Shown: piece by piece, positions 44,613-52,545 of the stretch | Numbering within the stretch: position 1 is the stretch's first letter | How the letters are laid out: each line of letters begins with the position of its first letter | Source of the DNA: SIG480 sp045539475 | GTDB lineage: Bacteria; Bacillota; Clostridia; Oscillospirales; JAAYXM01 | Direction of reading: 5' to 3' | Assembly: GCA_045539475.1 (NCBI GenBank) | Contig: JAZQFJ010000053.1 | Span: 1 to 64,000 of the forward strand | DNA length: 64,000 nt | Made by a program: the position numbers and the translations under genes | The notes under the pieces: model-generated | The model's database searches: none | Seen by the model: only the letters and a program-made list of their open reading frames with translations | Told to the model about the DNA's origin: nothing

Positions 44613-46091
44613 ATGGCAAGGCTTACACATAAAACTTTGGTTGAATCGGGATATAATGGATTCATTCAGCCGGATGCACCGGAGCGCGTGCTTCAGTTCG
44701 GAGAGGGTAATTTTCTCCGTGCATTTGTCGATTATTTTTTTGATGTGATTAATGAAAAAGAAGGCTTTAACGGCAAAATCGCGATGGTTCAGCCGATTGA
44801 GCGCGGTCTTTGCGATATGATAAATGAGCAGGAGGGACTCTACACCCTATATCTCCGCGGCAGTGAAAACGGCGAGGCGGTAATGAAAAAGCGCGTTATC
44901 ACAAGCGTTTCGCGTTGCATTGATCCGTACCGCGATTTTAATGTTTTTATGGACTGCGCAAAGAATCCGGATCTTAAATATATCGTATGCAACACTACAG
45001 AAGCAGGAATTGCATATTCCGATGCGGATAAGTTTGATGATAAACCGGCAAAGAGCTTCCCTGCTAAGCTCACAAGATTTATGTACGATCGCTTTGTAGC
45101 TTTTGAGGGAAAGCCGGGTACAGGCTTTGTAATACTCAGCTGTGAGCTTATCGACAACAACGGCCGTGAGCTTCTCAACTGCGTTGAAAAATACATAAAG
45201 CTCTGGGGACTTTCAGATGAGTTTTTAAAATGGATTCGTGAAGAAAACATCTTCTGCTCAACTCTCGTTGACCGCATCGTAACAGGTTATCCGAGAACCG
45301 AGGCAGATAAATTCAACGCAGAGAACGGCTATGAGGACAGCCTTTTAGACACCGGGGAGATTTTTGGCTTCTGGGTAATAGAAGGACCGGAAAAGCTTGC
45401 GGAAATGCTTCCGTTTGCAAAGGCAGGGCTTCCTGTCCTTGTAACCGATGACCACACGCCGTACAAAAAGCGCAAGGTTCGCATCCTCAACGGTACACAC
45501 ACATCAATGACACCGGCATCAATGCTTGCAGGCGAGGAAATTGTGCGCGACTGCATGAAGGACAGTGTTATCGGTGCTTATGTAAATAAATTTATATATG
45601 AAGAGATTATTCCGATTCTTCCGCTTCCGGAGGCAGAGCTTCTTGAATTTGCAGGCGCAGTTGCCGATCGCTTTAAGAATCCGTACATTGACCACAGATT
45701 GACCGATATTTCCCTTAACTCTATCTCAAAATGGCGTGCAAGGGTTATGCCCTCGCTTCTTGAGTATACCGAAAAGTTCGGTCGTTTGCCCTCGCTTCTC
45801 TCGTTCTCGCTTGCGGCGCTTCTGCGCTTTTATAAAGGAGAAGAACGCGACGGCGAGTTTTACGGCAAGGGTGAGAAGGAATATCTCATCCGTGATGATA
45901 AGGATGTCTGCCGCTACTTTGCAAGCCTTCCGTGGGCAGATACCGCGCTTGCTGTAAAGACAGCTCTTGCAAATGCTGATATGTGGGGACGTGACCTCAA
46001 TGATGTCGATGGCCTTGCGGAAAAGGTATGCGTCTACATAAACGCCATTGATGAGGTCGGCGCGAAAGCTGTTATGGAGAGCCTTATATGA
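44613..46091 (+). CDS. uxaB: Tagaturonate reductase (altronate oxidoreductase)
   Basis: The 492-residue protein is a mannitol dehydrogenase-family long-chain reductase that converts D-tagaturonate to D-altronate with NADH in galacturonate use. The N-terminal dinucleotide fold opens VLQFGEGNFLRAFVDYF, and the family motif KxxxxNxxH is seen in KVRILNGTH. ATG follows AAGGAGAG. It overlaps uxaA by four bases. Uronate isomerase and the KDG kinase and aldolase are not in the window. Confidence 0.9.
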   Translation: MARLTHKTLVESGYNGFIQPDAPERVLQFGEGNFLRAFVDYFFDVINEKEGFNGKIAMVQPIERGLCDMINEQEGLYTLYLRGSENGEAVMKKRVITSVSRCIDPYRDFNVFMDCAKNPDLKYIVCNTTEAGIAYSDADKFDDKPAKSFPAKLTRFMYDRFVAFEGKPGTGFVILSCELIDNNGRELLNCVEKYIKLWGLSDEFLKWIREENIFCSTLVDRIVTGYPRTEADKFNAENGYEDSLLDTGEIFGFWVIEGPEKLAEMLPFAKAGLPVLVTDDHTPYKKRKVRILNGTHTSMTPASMLAGEEIVRDCMKDSVIGAYVNKFIYEEIIPILPLPEAELLEFAGAVADRFKNPYIDHRLTDISLNSISKWRARVMPSLLEYTEKFGRLPSLLSFSLAALLRFYKGEERDGEFYGKGEKEYLIRDDKDVCRYFASLPWADTALAVKTALANADMWGRDLNDVDGLAEKVCVYINAIDEVGAKAVMESLI

Positions 46092-47551
46092 AATATGTAA
46101 GAATAAGTGCGGCGGATAACGTTGGCGTTGCGCTGTGCGATATAAAAAGCGGAGAAGTGTGCGACGGGGTAAAGCTTTTGAACGATATTCCGCGCGGACA
46201 TAAGTTTTCGCTCTGCAACATCAAAAGCGGGCAGAACGTTATAAAATACGCCTCTCCCATCGGTCACGCGGCGCGTGATATCGCGGCGGGCGAGCACGTT
46301 CACACCCATAACGTAAAATCCAACCTTGCAGGGCTTCTTGAGTATGAGTATAACCCCGTTGAGGCAAAGTCCGAAAAGCTTGCGGCGAAGACCTTTATGG
46401 GTTACCGCCGTAAGGATGGACGCGTTGGCATCCGCAATGAGATATGGATAATTCCGACAGTCGGATGCGTGAACTCAATCGGTGAGATTATCGCAAAAAA
46501 ATCCGAGCCGCAAGGCTCGGTGGACGGTGTATATGCTTTTACCCATCCTTACGGGTGTTCACAGCTCGGCGGCGACCACGAAATGACAAAGCGCGCACTC
46601 GCGGGGCTTGTCAACCATCCGAATGCCGCGGGTGTGCTTGTGCTTGCGCTCGGGTGCGAGAACAACACGGTAGAGCAAATGAAGGAAGCTATAGGCGGGT
46701 ATGACGAAAAGCGAGTACGTTTTCTCGTCTCTCAGGACGTGGAAGACGAAGTTTCTGAGGGTGTGCGTATAGTAGGTGAGCTTATTGATGCGGCAAAGGA
46801 GCTGCGCCGCGAAGAGATTCCGGCAAGCGAGCTTGTGATAGGTCTCAAGTGCGGCGGAAGCGACGGGCTTTCCGGCATTACGGCAAACCCGCTTGTAGGG
46901 GGATTTTCTGATATGCTTTGCGGTATGGGCGGTACGACAATCCTTACCGAAGTGCCGGAGATGTTTGGTGCGGAGACAATCCTTATGAACCGATGCACCA
47001 ACCGCGAGCTTTTTGAAAAAACGGTGAAGCTGATAAACGATTTCAAAAGCTACTATATGAGATACGGCGAAAAGATAGATGAAAACCCGTCACCCGGAAA
47101 CAAGGCGGGCGGAATAACAACGCTTGAGGATAAGGCTCTCGGCTGCACACAAAAGGGAGGTCTTGGAGAGGTCTGCGGAGTTCTTGACTACGGAGAGAAT
47201 GTCACAGTGAAAGGGCTTAACCTTCTCACCGCTCCGGGAAATGACCTTGTTGCATCTACTGCGCTTGCAGTATCAGGTGCACATATCGTCCTTTTCACAA
47301 CCGGACGCGGAACGCCGTTTGGCTGCCCTGTGCCTACAGTTAAGATATCCACAAACACTGCACTGTATGATAAAAAGCGAGCATGGATAGATTTTGACGC
47401 CGGTGTGCTCGTCACAAACGGGTTTGATATGAAAGCAACGGCAGAGGAGTTTTTCAGCTATATTCTTGCGGTTGCAAGCGGAGAAAAAACTGCTACAGAA
47501 AAACAAGATATCCGCGATATTGCAATATTCAAAGACGGCGTAACGTTATAA
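46088..47551 (+). CDS. uxaA: Altronate dehydratase
   Basis: The 487-residue protein has the N-terminal SAF domain (about 1-95) and the UxaA catalytic part (GYRRKDGRVGIRNEIWIIPTVGC split across about residues 100-125, GLKCGGSDGLSGITANP, TTLEDKALGCTQKGG). It dehydrates altronate to 2-keto-3-deoxygluconate. The start overlaps the stop of uxaB (ATGA), so translation is coupled. Confidence 0.92.
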   Translation: MKYVRISAADNVGVALCDIKSGEVCDGVKLLNDIPRGHKFSLCNIKSGQNVIKYASPIGHAARDIAAGEHVHTHNVKSNLAGLLEYEYNPVEAKSEKLAAKTFMGYRRKDGRVGIRNEIWIIPTVGCVNSIGEIIAKKSEPQGSVDGVYAFTHPYGCSQLGGDHEMTKRALAGLVNHPNAAGVLVLALGCENNTVEQMKEAIGGYDEKRVRFLVSQDVEDEVSEGVRIVGELIDAAKELRREEIPASELVIGLKCGGSDGLSGITANPLVGGFSDMLCGMGGTTILTEVPEMFGAETILMNRCTNRELFEKTVKLINDFKSYYMRYGEKIDENPSPGNKAGGITTLEDKALGCTQKGGLGEVCGVLDYGENVTVKGLNLLTAPGNDLVASTALAVSGAHIVLFTTGRGTPFGCPVPTVKISTNTALYDKKRAWIDFDAGVLVTNGFDMKATAEEFFSYILAVASGEKTATEKQDIRDIAIFKDGVTL

Positions 47552-47560
47552 GAGCCACAT

Positions 47561-47607
47561 AATGAAGCAACATCCCTTCCGCACAGCGGAAGGGATGTTG
47601 CTTCATT
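47561..47607. terminator. Strong bidirectional terminator after uxaA
   Basis: A perfect 22-bp stem with loop ACA (47561-47582 with 47586-47607) lies between the convergent uxaA and the phosphoesterase-like gene. The plus-strand tail is GTTATCAGTGTTTTTT. Confidence 0.8.
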
Positions 47608-47611
47608 GTTA

Positions 47612-48400
47612 TCAGTGTTTTTTGAAAAAATATCTTACCTTTTCCCAAAAAGATTCTTTATTTCTGGTGAAAACATTGGAAATTTCATAGCTTTCCTGCG
47701 CGCTGAATCCGTTTACGCTTACTCCCTTTGATGAAACAGAAATCAAAGAGAACGAAACATCATCAGATGCGGACATAGCCGAAAGGGTTATGTACGGAAC
47801 GCCGTGAGAAATAAAGTGGGTAGGTGATGAACCGGCCGCCTGAACCACAAGGGCAACTTTGTTGCTTTTTTCAATAAGTGAACAAAGCGCATCGGCGTTT
47901 TTTATCGTCTGAACGGAAGTTTCATCCGGAGAGACAGCAAGAGGAATGTGGGTGAAGATAATTGCCGGACGGTGCGATTTGCCGAGAAGACGGGATATCC
48001 ACCCGAATTGTTCATCATCAATGTAAAAGCCGCCGTTATCATCGCTCACGGTATCAAGGAAAATGCAGCGGTAGTCTGAAACATCAAATGCGCGATAACG
48101 CATAGTGTATTCCGCAATGCGCATAAACTCATCCTTCGGAATAACGCTCTCACATACGCCTCTGAGCGCATGAATCGAAGCGGTGCGGTCAAATGCATTG
48201 AGAATATTATTTAAAAGGCAGGCGCTTTTTTCGGCATCGGCTTTTCCGTCAACGGTATTGCCGAGCGTTGCGATAAATCTGCAATTAGAGGCAGCTCCGC
48301 ATATAGATTTTATTTTTGCTTCAAAGGCAGGGGGGATATTTTCCGCAGCTGAAGCATCATACGGACACAGCATATCGGAAAATGCGATAAATTGAATCAT
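47612..48400 (-). CDS. Calcineurin-like phosphoesterase fold protein lacking metal ligands
   Basis: The 262-residue protein follows the spacing of the metallophosphoesterase family, but its motif positions are changed. FSDMLCPY stands where FSDxHG is expected, LGNTVDG for GDxxD, RGVCE for GNHD/E, and GSSPTH for GHxH; only FTHIPL keeps its histidine. It is therefore probably not a two-metal phosphatase. The ATG follows AAAGGAGG, and the frame is intact, so it is not an obvious pseudogene. A binding or regulatory role is possible; function unknown. Confidence 0.6.
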   Translation of the reverse strand: MIQFIAFSDMLCPYDASAAENIPPAFEAKIKSICGAASNCRFIATLGNTVDGKADAEKSACLLNNILNAFDRTASIHALRGVCESVIPKDEFMRIAEYTMRYRAFDVSDYRCIFLDTVSDDNGGFYIDDEQFGWISRLLGKSHRPAIIFTHIPLAVSPDETSVQTIKNADALCSLIEKSNKVALVVQAAGSSPTHFISHGVPYITLSAMSASDDVSFSLISVSSKGVSVNGFSAQESYEISNVFTRNKESFWEKVRYFFKKH

Positions 48401-48500
48401 ATGCAGAAGCCTCCTTTCAAGTAAAAGTACTATATAGCAAAAATAAGAAAATAAAACAAAAGCTAAAGCGCATTGGTTTCATTTTCTTATCTGTTTGCTA

Positions 48501-48575
48501 TGGTGACCCGTAGGAGAATCGAACTCCTGTTACCGCCGTGAAAGGGCGGTGTCTTAACCGCTTGACCAACGGGCC
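48501..48575 (-). tRNA. tRNA-Glu (anticodon TTC)
   Basis: On the minus strand GGCCCGT pairs with ACGGGTC, the anticodon stem CCGCC/GGCGG encloses CTTTCAC (TTC), the T-arm is AGGAGTTCGATTCTCCT, and ACCA is encoded at the end. Confidence 0.95.
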
Positions 48576-48612
48576 GTTTTTGAGCGGGACAGGGGAAACC
48601 TGAGTCCCGCTA

Positions 48613-48689
48613 TGGTAGCGGCGGCTGGACTTGAACCAGTGACCGTTCGGGTATGAACCGAATGCTCTAGCCAACTGAGCTACGCCGCC
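48613..48689 (-). tRNA. tRNA-Met (anticodon CAT), elongator-like
   Basis: On the minus strand GGCGGCG pairs with CGCCGCT, the anticodon stem TTCGG/CCGAA encloses TTCATAC (CAT), and ACCA is encoded. The anticodon stem lacks the GGG/CCC pairs of initiator tRNA, so it is an elongator Met or a CAT-type tRNA-Ile. It is transcribed ahead of tRNA-Glu. Confidence 0.93.
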
Positions 48690-48719
48690 AAATATCAACT
48701 CGAACAGTCGAGCTTAATT

Positions 48720-48748
48720 ATTATAATACAACTTTGTGCGAATGTCAA
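48720..48748 (-). promoter_or_regulatory. Consensus promoter of the tRNA-Met/tRNA-Glu unit
   Basis: On the minus strand perfect TTGACA, a 17-bp spacer and perfect TATAAT lie 30 bp upstream of tRNA-Met. Confidence 0.85.
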
Positions 48749-48764
48749 GCTTTTTTTGAAAAAA

Positions 48765-48808
48765 ATTTGGCAGAAATTTGGCGGAAATTTGGCAGAAACT
48801 TGGCACCC
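48765..48808 (+). repeat. Four 11-bp iterons upstream of the capsid-cassette promoter
   Basis: ATTTGGCAGAA (48765-48775), ATTTGGCGGAA (48776-48786), ATTTGGCAGAA (48787-48797) and the diverged ACTTGGCACCC (48798-48808) are head-to-tail copies. The spacing is about one helical turn and the array ends where a -35 box would lie. Confidence 0.75.
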
Positions 48809-48824
48809 CAAAAAATAATTTTAG

Positions 48825-48833
48825 TGATATAAT
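48825..48833 (+). promoter_or_regulatory. Extended -10 promoter without a -35 box
   Basis: TGATATAAT gives a perfect TATAAT (48828-48833) with an upstream TG. No -35 is seen at the right distance; the fourth iteron occupies that place. The expected start, about 48840, is the first base of the first RNA helix. Confidence 0.6.
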
Positions 48834-48839
48834 ACTTTT

Positions 48840-49040
48840 CGTTACCCGGTAAGACCAGGTAACGGCTTCGGCTTTGACCGCAGGAGCGCACGCCTGCGGA
48901 AGAATTCCGGAGAACCACCCGAAACGGTGCCGGCGGAAAAATGCCGGAATGAGAAGTCCGTCGCTTTAATGCGCGCAAAAGACAGACGGCCTCACGGAGG
49001 GCGGCAGAAAGCCGCGGGGGGGATGCCGGCACGGAATGAA
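48840..49040 (+). ncRNA. Structured RNA of unrecognised family (leader or independent ncRNA)
   Basis: This GC-rich stretch of about 200 nt carries no open frame with a ribosome site and has many helices: CGTTACC/GGTAACG (48840-48846, 48858-48864), CCGCAGG/CCTGCGG (48878-48884, 48893-48899), ATTCCGG/CCGGAAT (48904-48910, 48944-48950), CCGTC/GACGG (48958-48962, 48985-48989), CCTC/GAGG (48990-48993, 48997-49000) and GCGGC/GCCGC (49001-49005, 49011-49015). GTGCCGGC (48927-48934) could pair with GCCGGCAC (49025-49032) as a pseudoknot. It ends before the ribosome site of the scaffold-like gene. No known riboswitch, RNase P, tmRNA or SRP signature is seen. Confidence 0.6.
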
Positions 49041-49071
49041 GGTGTAAAAAATATATAAAGGAGTTGTGATT

Positions 49072-49578
49072 ATGTTTGAAGAAAACAATAATACACAAGA
49101 ACAGGAGCTCACGTTACCGGAAAAGCTTTTCGATAACGATGAAGCCGAAATAAATGATGCCGCAGAAATCGCCGAAGAAGAGAAATGTGAGGCGGTGTCT
49201 GAAAACCAAAATGGAACAGAGGAAGAAACAACAAGCCCGGAAGCTGATGCCGAAGAAATTGCAAACGCACGCTCACGTGCGCTTGCACAGGTCGAAAGAC
49301 TGAGCCGCGATACAGGCTTTTCCGGACCGTGGGGCAGCTTGTTCCGTGCATATCCGGCGCTTTCAAGAAACGATGCGTTTGAGCAGCTCGGAGATGCTGT
49401 GAGCGGAGGTATGACACCGCTTGAGGCATATCAGCAGAAGCTGCTTGAGGAAAAGGAGCGGGAACTTGAAATGATTCGGAGCATGTCTACGGCAAAAAAA
49501 CGTTCAATAGGCACAGTCTCGGAAGAAAACACAGAACGTGAGCTTGATGATTTCCTCGCAGGATTTTATTCAGTTTAA
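49072..49578 (+). CDS. Phage scaffolding-like protein
   Basis: The 168-residue protein is strongly acidic and low in complexity in its first half, then helical with charged residues (LLEEKERELEMIRSMSTAKKRS). This composition and the position directly before the capsid gene fit a phage scaffold. The ATG at 49072 follows AAAGGAG; a GTG two codons earlier is an alternative. I do not recognise a named family. Confidence 0.6.
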   Translation: MFEENNNTQEQELTLPEKLFDNDEAEINDAAEIAEEEKCEAVSENQNGTEEETTSPEADAEEIANARSRALAQVERLSRDTGFSGPWGSLFRAYPALSRNDAFEQLGDAVSGGMTPLEAYQQKLLEEKERELEMIRSMSTAKKRSIGTVSEENTERELDDFLAGFYSV

Positions 49579-49614
49579 AAAAACAATCATTAAAAAGAAA
49601 GGAAAATTAAAATT

Positions 49615-50676
49615 ATGTCAGCAATTAATTTACACTCAAAATACGATAAAGAAATTCAGACTCAGTATGTTAAGGACAGCCTTCTTGGAAATTGTCTTGA
49701 CAACACTTACAGCTTTTCCGGAGTTAAGACGGTAAGGATTTCAACACCCATTACCGTTCCTATGTCGGATTATTCACGCACGGGAACCAACCGTTACGGC
49801 ACACCCAAAGAAATGGAAGACATTGTTCAGGAGCTTACGCTTTCTCAGGACAAGAGCTTTACGCTTACAATCGATAAAGGTAACAACGCAGATCAGAACG
49901 GAATCAAGGAAGCCGGAAAGATGCTTAAGCTTCAGATGGCAGAGCAGGCAATTCCGCTTATGGATAAGTATAGCTTTGAGCGTCTTTCAAAGCTTGCGGG
50001 CAAGATTGTCGGAAACTCCACAGCAATCTCAAAATCCAATGTATGTGAACGCATAACAGCGGGTACTACATTTATGGATGACAGCGAGGTTCCGGCATAT
50101 GACAGAACGCTCTTTGTTCCGAGTGAAGTATATGCGAAGCTTCGTCTTTCTGAAGAGTTCCACGGCTGTGACAGGCTCATGGAAAAATCTCTTACAAAGG
50201 GACAGGTGGGCATGTATGACAACATGCGCGTCGTAAAGGTTCCGCATTCGCGCTGGCCGCAGAACGTGAACTTCATCATTGTTCACAAGCGCGCGGCATG
50301 TGCGCCCGTAAAGCTCAACGACACGAAGTACCACAAAGACCCGCCGGGAATTTCAGGTTCTCTTCTTGAAGGAAGACAGTATTACGACCTTTTCGTTTTT
50401 GCTGCAAAGTGCAACGGCGTTTATGTCGATGTAAACACTGCAAGCGGAGCAGGTGTAATCTGTGCAACACCTGAAGTGTTGCCGGATGGAACAATCAGCT
50501 GCGAAACCGCCGGTGCTACAATTAAATATACGATCGACGGATCGGACCCGAGATATTCTGCCACAGCGAAAATCGGAGCGTCGGTTACGAACGCCACGGC
50601 AGGCACGGTTGTTCGTGCGTATGCGTATAAAGACGGTGCATTTCCGTCTGAGGTTGCGGAAGGTAAGATAGAATAA
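49615..50676 (+). CDS. Phage-type major capsid protein with C-terminal Ig/chitobiase-like domain
   Basis: The 353-residue protein matches the plan of clostridial phage coat proteins that I recall: NLHSKYDKEIQTQYVKDSLL at the start, a YSRTGTNRYGTP loop, then LTLSQDKSFTLTIDKGNN, a helix around AEQAIPLMDKYSF, and a segment VPAYDRTLFVPSEVYAKL. After about residue 275 comes a separate beta domain (ISCETAGATIKYTIDGSDP, VVRAYAYKDG) of the chitobiase/Fn3-associated type, as in capsid surface decoration domains. ATG follows AAAGGA. The frame is intact. It lies after the scaffold-like gene and before a connector-like gene, but without portal or terminase. Confidence 0.72.
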   Translation: MSAINLHSKYDKEIQTQYVKDSLLGNCLDNTYSFSGVKTVRISTPITVPMSDYSRTGTNRYGTPKEMEDIVQELTLSQDKSFTLTIDKGNNADQNGIKEAGKMLKLQMAEQAIPLMDKYSFERLSKLAGKIVGNSTAISKSNVCERITAGTTFMDDSEVPAYDRTLFVPSEVYAKLRLSEEFHGCDRLMEKSLTKGQVGMYDNMRVVKVPHSRWPQNVNFIIVHKRAACAPVKLNDTKYHKDPPGISGSLLEGRQYYDLFVFAAKCNGVYVDVNTASGAGVICATPEVLPDGTISCETAGATIKYTIDGSDPRYSATAKIGASVTNATAGTVVRAYAYKDGAFPSEVAEGKIE

Positions 50677-50677
50677 T

Positions 50678-50814
50678 CGAAGGCGTAAGCCTTCGGTTAG
50701 GGAAAAGGGAATAGTGAATAAGGAATAAGTAAGGGACTTTTCGCAAAGCGAAAAGATTTAAAATCAAAACCGCAAAGCGACTTTATACCGTACATATTCA
50801 CTTTTCACTATTCC
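50678..50814. repeat. Palindromic insert between capsid and connector genes
   Basis: The 177-bp gap contains CGAAGGC/GCCTTCG (50678-50695), CTTTTCG/CGAAAAG (50737-50755) and outer arms GGAATAGTGAA/TTCACTATTCC (50708-50718 with 50804-50814). The AATAAGGAATA-type sequence resembles dispersed miniature elements. It may have inserted into the operon or may act as a processing site. Confidence 0.55.
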
Positions 50815-50853
50815 TTATTACTTATAAATTGACAGAGAGGAGATTTATTTAAA

Positions 50854-51240
50854 ATGAAAGCATATGATATATATAAAAGAGCCCTCGCGATCATGTTTGA
50901 AAACGAGGGCGAGGACAAAATGTTTTACGATAAATTCACGGAGATACTGAACCTGCTCATCTGCGAGGCGTTGCCGTATGAAAACTCTGTCAGGGCAAGC
51001 TGTGGAGAAAAAGAGCTTGAGGCTCCACCTACCGTAGAGAGCATGGAGGACGATGTGGATATGTCTTATGCCATCTGCGGAGTCGCGCTGCCATACGGTG
51101 TTGCATCGTATTTTTGTATGGATGACGGCGAGCTGTATAATGCGGAAATGTACCGCGAAAAATATAAAAGTGCGCTTATTGCTGCCGCGAAGTCCCGTTC
51201 GGTTGATATAATTGACGTATACGGAGGTGAAGAAATATGA
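50854..51240 (+). CDS. Head-tail connector-like small phage protein
   Basis: The 128-residue acidic, mostly helical protein opens MKAYDIYKRALAIMFENEGED, similar in style to the small proteins that follow capsid genes in clostridial phages and are called connectors. The ribosome site is GAGAGGAG. Its stop overlaps the holin start by four bases. The function is inferred from position. Confidence 0.5.
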   Translation: MKAYDIYKRALAIMFENEGEDKMFYDKFTEILNLLICEALPYENSVRASCGEKELEAPPTVESMEDDVDMSYAICGVALPYGVASYFCMDDGELYNAEMYREKYKSALIAAAKSRSVDIIDVYGGEEI

Positions 51241-51524
51241 CGGAAAGTATGATAAGCGAAACCTTTTTATCGCTTGTTACAGCGGATTTATACATAGTTA
51301 TTGCCGCGGTTTACAGCGTATGCTTTGCGCTTAAAAAGGCAAAGTTTTTTGACGACAGATTCATCCCGCTTGCAGCAATTATCCTCGGCGTGGGGTTTGA
51401 GCTTCTTAATTTCGCATATACCGGCGGTGTTGTCACGGAGTTTATGCTTCGCGGAATAATCTGCGGTATGGCGGCAGTGTATGTTGCAAATATTGTAAAG
51501 CAGATAGGAGATAACGGCATATGA
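51237..51524 (+). CDS. Phage holin-like membrane protein
   Basis: The 95-residue protein has three hydrophobic segments (ADLYIVIAAVYSVCFAL, RFIPLAAIILGVGFELL, MLRGIICGMAAVYVANIV) separated by short charged turns, the pattern of superfamily V-type holins (Phage_holin_5_2-like). It is coupled by overlap to both neighbours. Confidence 0.75.
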   Translation: MTESMISETFLSLVTADLYIVIAAVYSVCFALKKAKFFDDRFIPLAAIILGVGFELLNFAYTGGVVTEFMLRGIICGMAAVYVANIVKQIGDNGI

Positions 51525-52315
51525 CATCAAACGTGTTTAAAGGCGGGAAAATGTATTCCGTGCCGATGAATGACATCGAGCACATAGGATACTTCGGCGC
51601 GAAAAACGGAAACGAGGAAGTGAAAAGTGCATACGCACGTATAACCAAGCTCCGCGGACGGGCACCGGATTTTCTTTTCAATGCTGAGCTGTTTGACTTT
51701 AAAACGCGTAAGGCGGCGAGCGATGTTGTCAGCGACGGAGTGATACATCGCCTTACCGAAGGCTATGGAATCGCTTTTCCGGATAATAAAACGGCAGTCT
51801 TTTCATATAAGAATAACGTCGGTGCCGCGGATTATATCGGCGCATACCCCGTGCTTGTCCGGAATGGAAAAGAGGAAACCGCTGTTCCTGCCGGAATTTC
51901 CGGACGACGCGGCAGAACGGCGATAGGCGTGTCGGAGAGCACGCTTTTTATCGCGCTTCTTCCCGATGGCGCAGGCGCAACCCCGGCGGAGCTTCGCCGT
52001 GCGTTCGTATCGTTTGGTGCCGTGAACGCAATAAACCTTGACGGCGGAGGAAGTACACAGTTTTACGCGCCGCTCGGCAATCATTTTTCCGGCAGACGCG
52101 TCCGCGGTTTTATCGGAGTGTGGATTCGCGGCGGGGATATCCGCTATGTAAAGGTGAGGACATCGCTCAATGTGCGCTCGGGTGCGGGTATTTTGAATAA
52201 GCGCGTCGGAAAGCTGTATAACGGCGATGCGGTAACTGTGCTTGAGGAAAAGAACGGCTGGGCACGAATTGCGGCAGGCTGGGTGTCTGCAAAATATCTT
52301 GTAAAAAAACGATAG
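51521..52315 (+). CDS. Phosphodiester glycosidase (NAGPA domain) with SH3 domain
   Basis: The 264-residue protein has an NAGPA/phosphodiester glycosidase domain (about 25-205) with the motif NLDGGGSTQFY, followed by a bacterial SH3 domain (about 210-264; TSLNVRSGAG, GWVSAKYL). It takes the place where an endolysin normally follows a holin. There is no signal peptide, as expected for a holin-released enzyme. It might cut a wall-linked phosphodiester sugar; this is inferred from the family. Confidence 0.82.
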   Translation: MTSNVFKGGKMYSVPMNDIEHIGYFGAKNGNEEVKSAYARITKLRGRAPDFLFNAELFDFKTRKAASDVVSDGVIHRLTEGYGIAFPDNKTAVFSYKNNVGAADYIGAYPVLVRNGKEETAVPAGISGRRGRTAIGVSESTLFIALLPDGAGATPAELRRAFVSFGAVNAINLDGGGSTQFYAPLGNHFSGRRVRGFIGVWIRGGDIRYVKVRTSLNVRSGAGILNKRVGKLYNGDAVTVLEEKNGWARIAAGWVSAKYLVKKR

Positions 52316-52334
52316 GAAGGGGAGGTGAAAGGAT

Positions 52335-52529
52335 GTGGAATACGTAACGTGCGAGACGTGCGCAAACCACCGCGGAGAGATAAATGAGCGGTTGAACCAC
52401 GGTGATGTTCGCTTTGAGCGGCTTGAAACCAAGCTTGATACGCTGATTTCCACAAACCGTCTCATTGCCGGCTCGGTAATAGGCGGCGTGGTCACGATTA
52501 TTGCAACGCTTCTTCTGCGGGGAATATAG
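52335..52529 (+). CDS. XhlA-like small membrane protein
   Basis: The 64-residue protein has an N-terminal amphipathic part with a CxxC (CETCANH) and coiled-coil character (RFERLETKLDTLI), then one C-terminal membrane helix (AGSVIGGVVTIIATLLL). This is the haemolysin XhlA plan found in phage lysis modules. The start is GTG after GGAGGTGAAAGGAT. It is the last gene of the cassette. Confidence 0.7.
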   Translation: MEYVTCETCANHRGEINERLNHGDVRFERLETKLDTLISTNRLIAGSVIGGVVTIIATLLLRGI

Positions 52530-52545
52530 CCGGGGTACAATAAGC

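Noticed and set aside
48765..48808. CRISPR-like array
   Set aside because: The repeats are 11 bp and head to tail without spacers, and no cas gene is present.
48840..49040. RNase P RNA, tmRNA, SRP RNA or cobalamin riboswitch
   Set aside because: It has an AAGTCCG stretch and high GC but lacks the other conserved cores of these families and is too short for RNase P or tmRNA.
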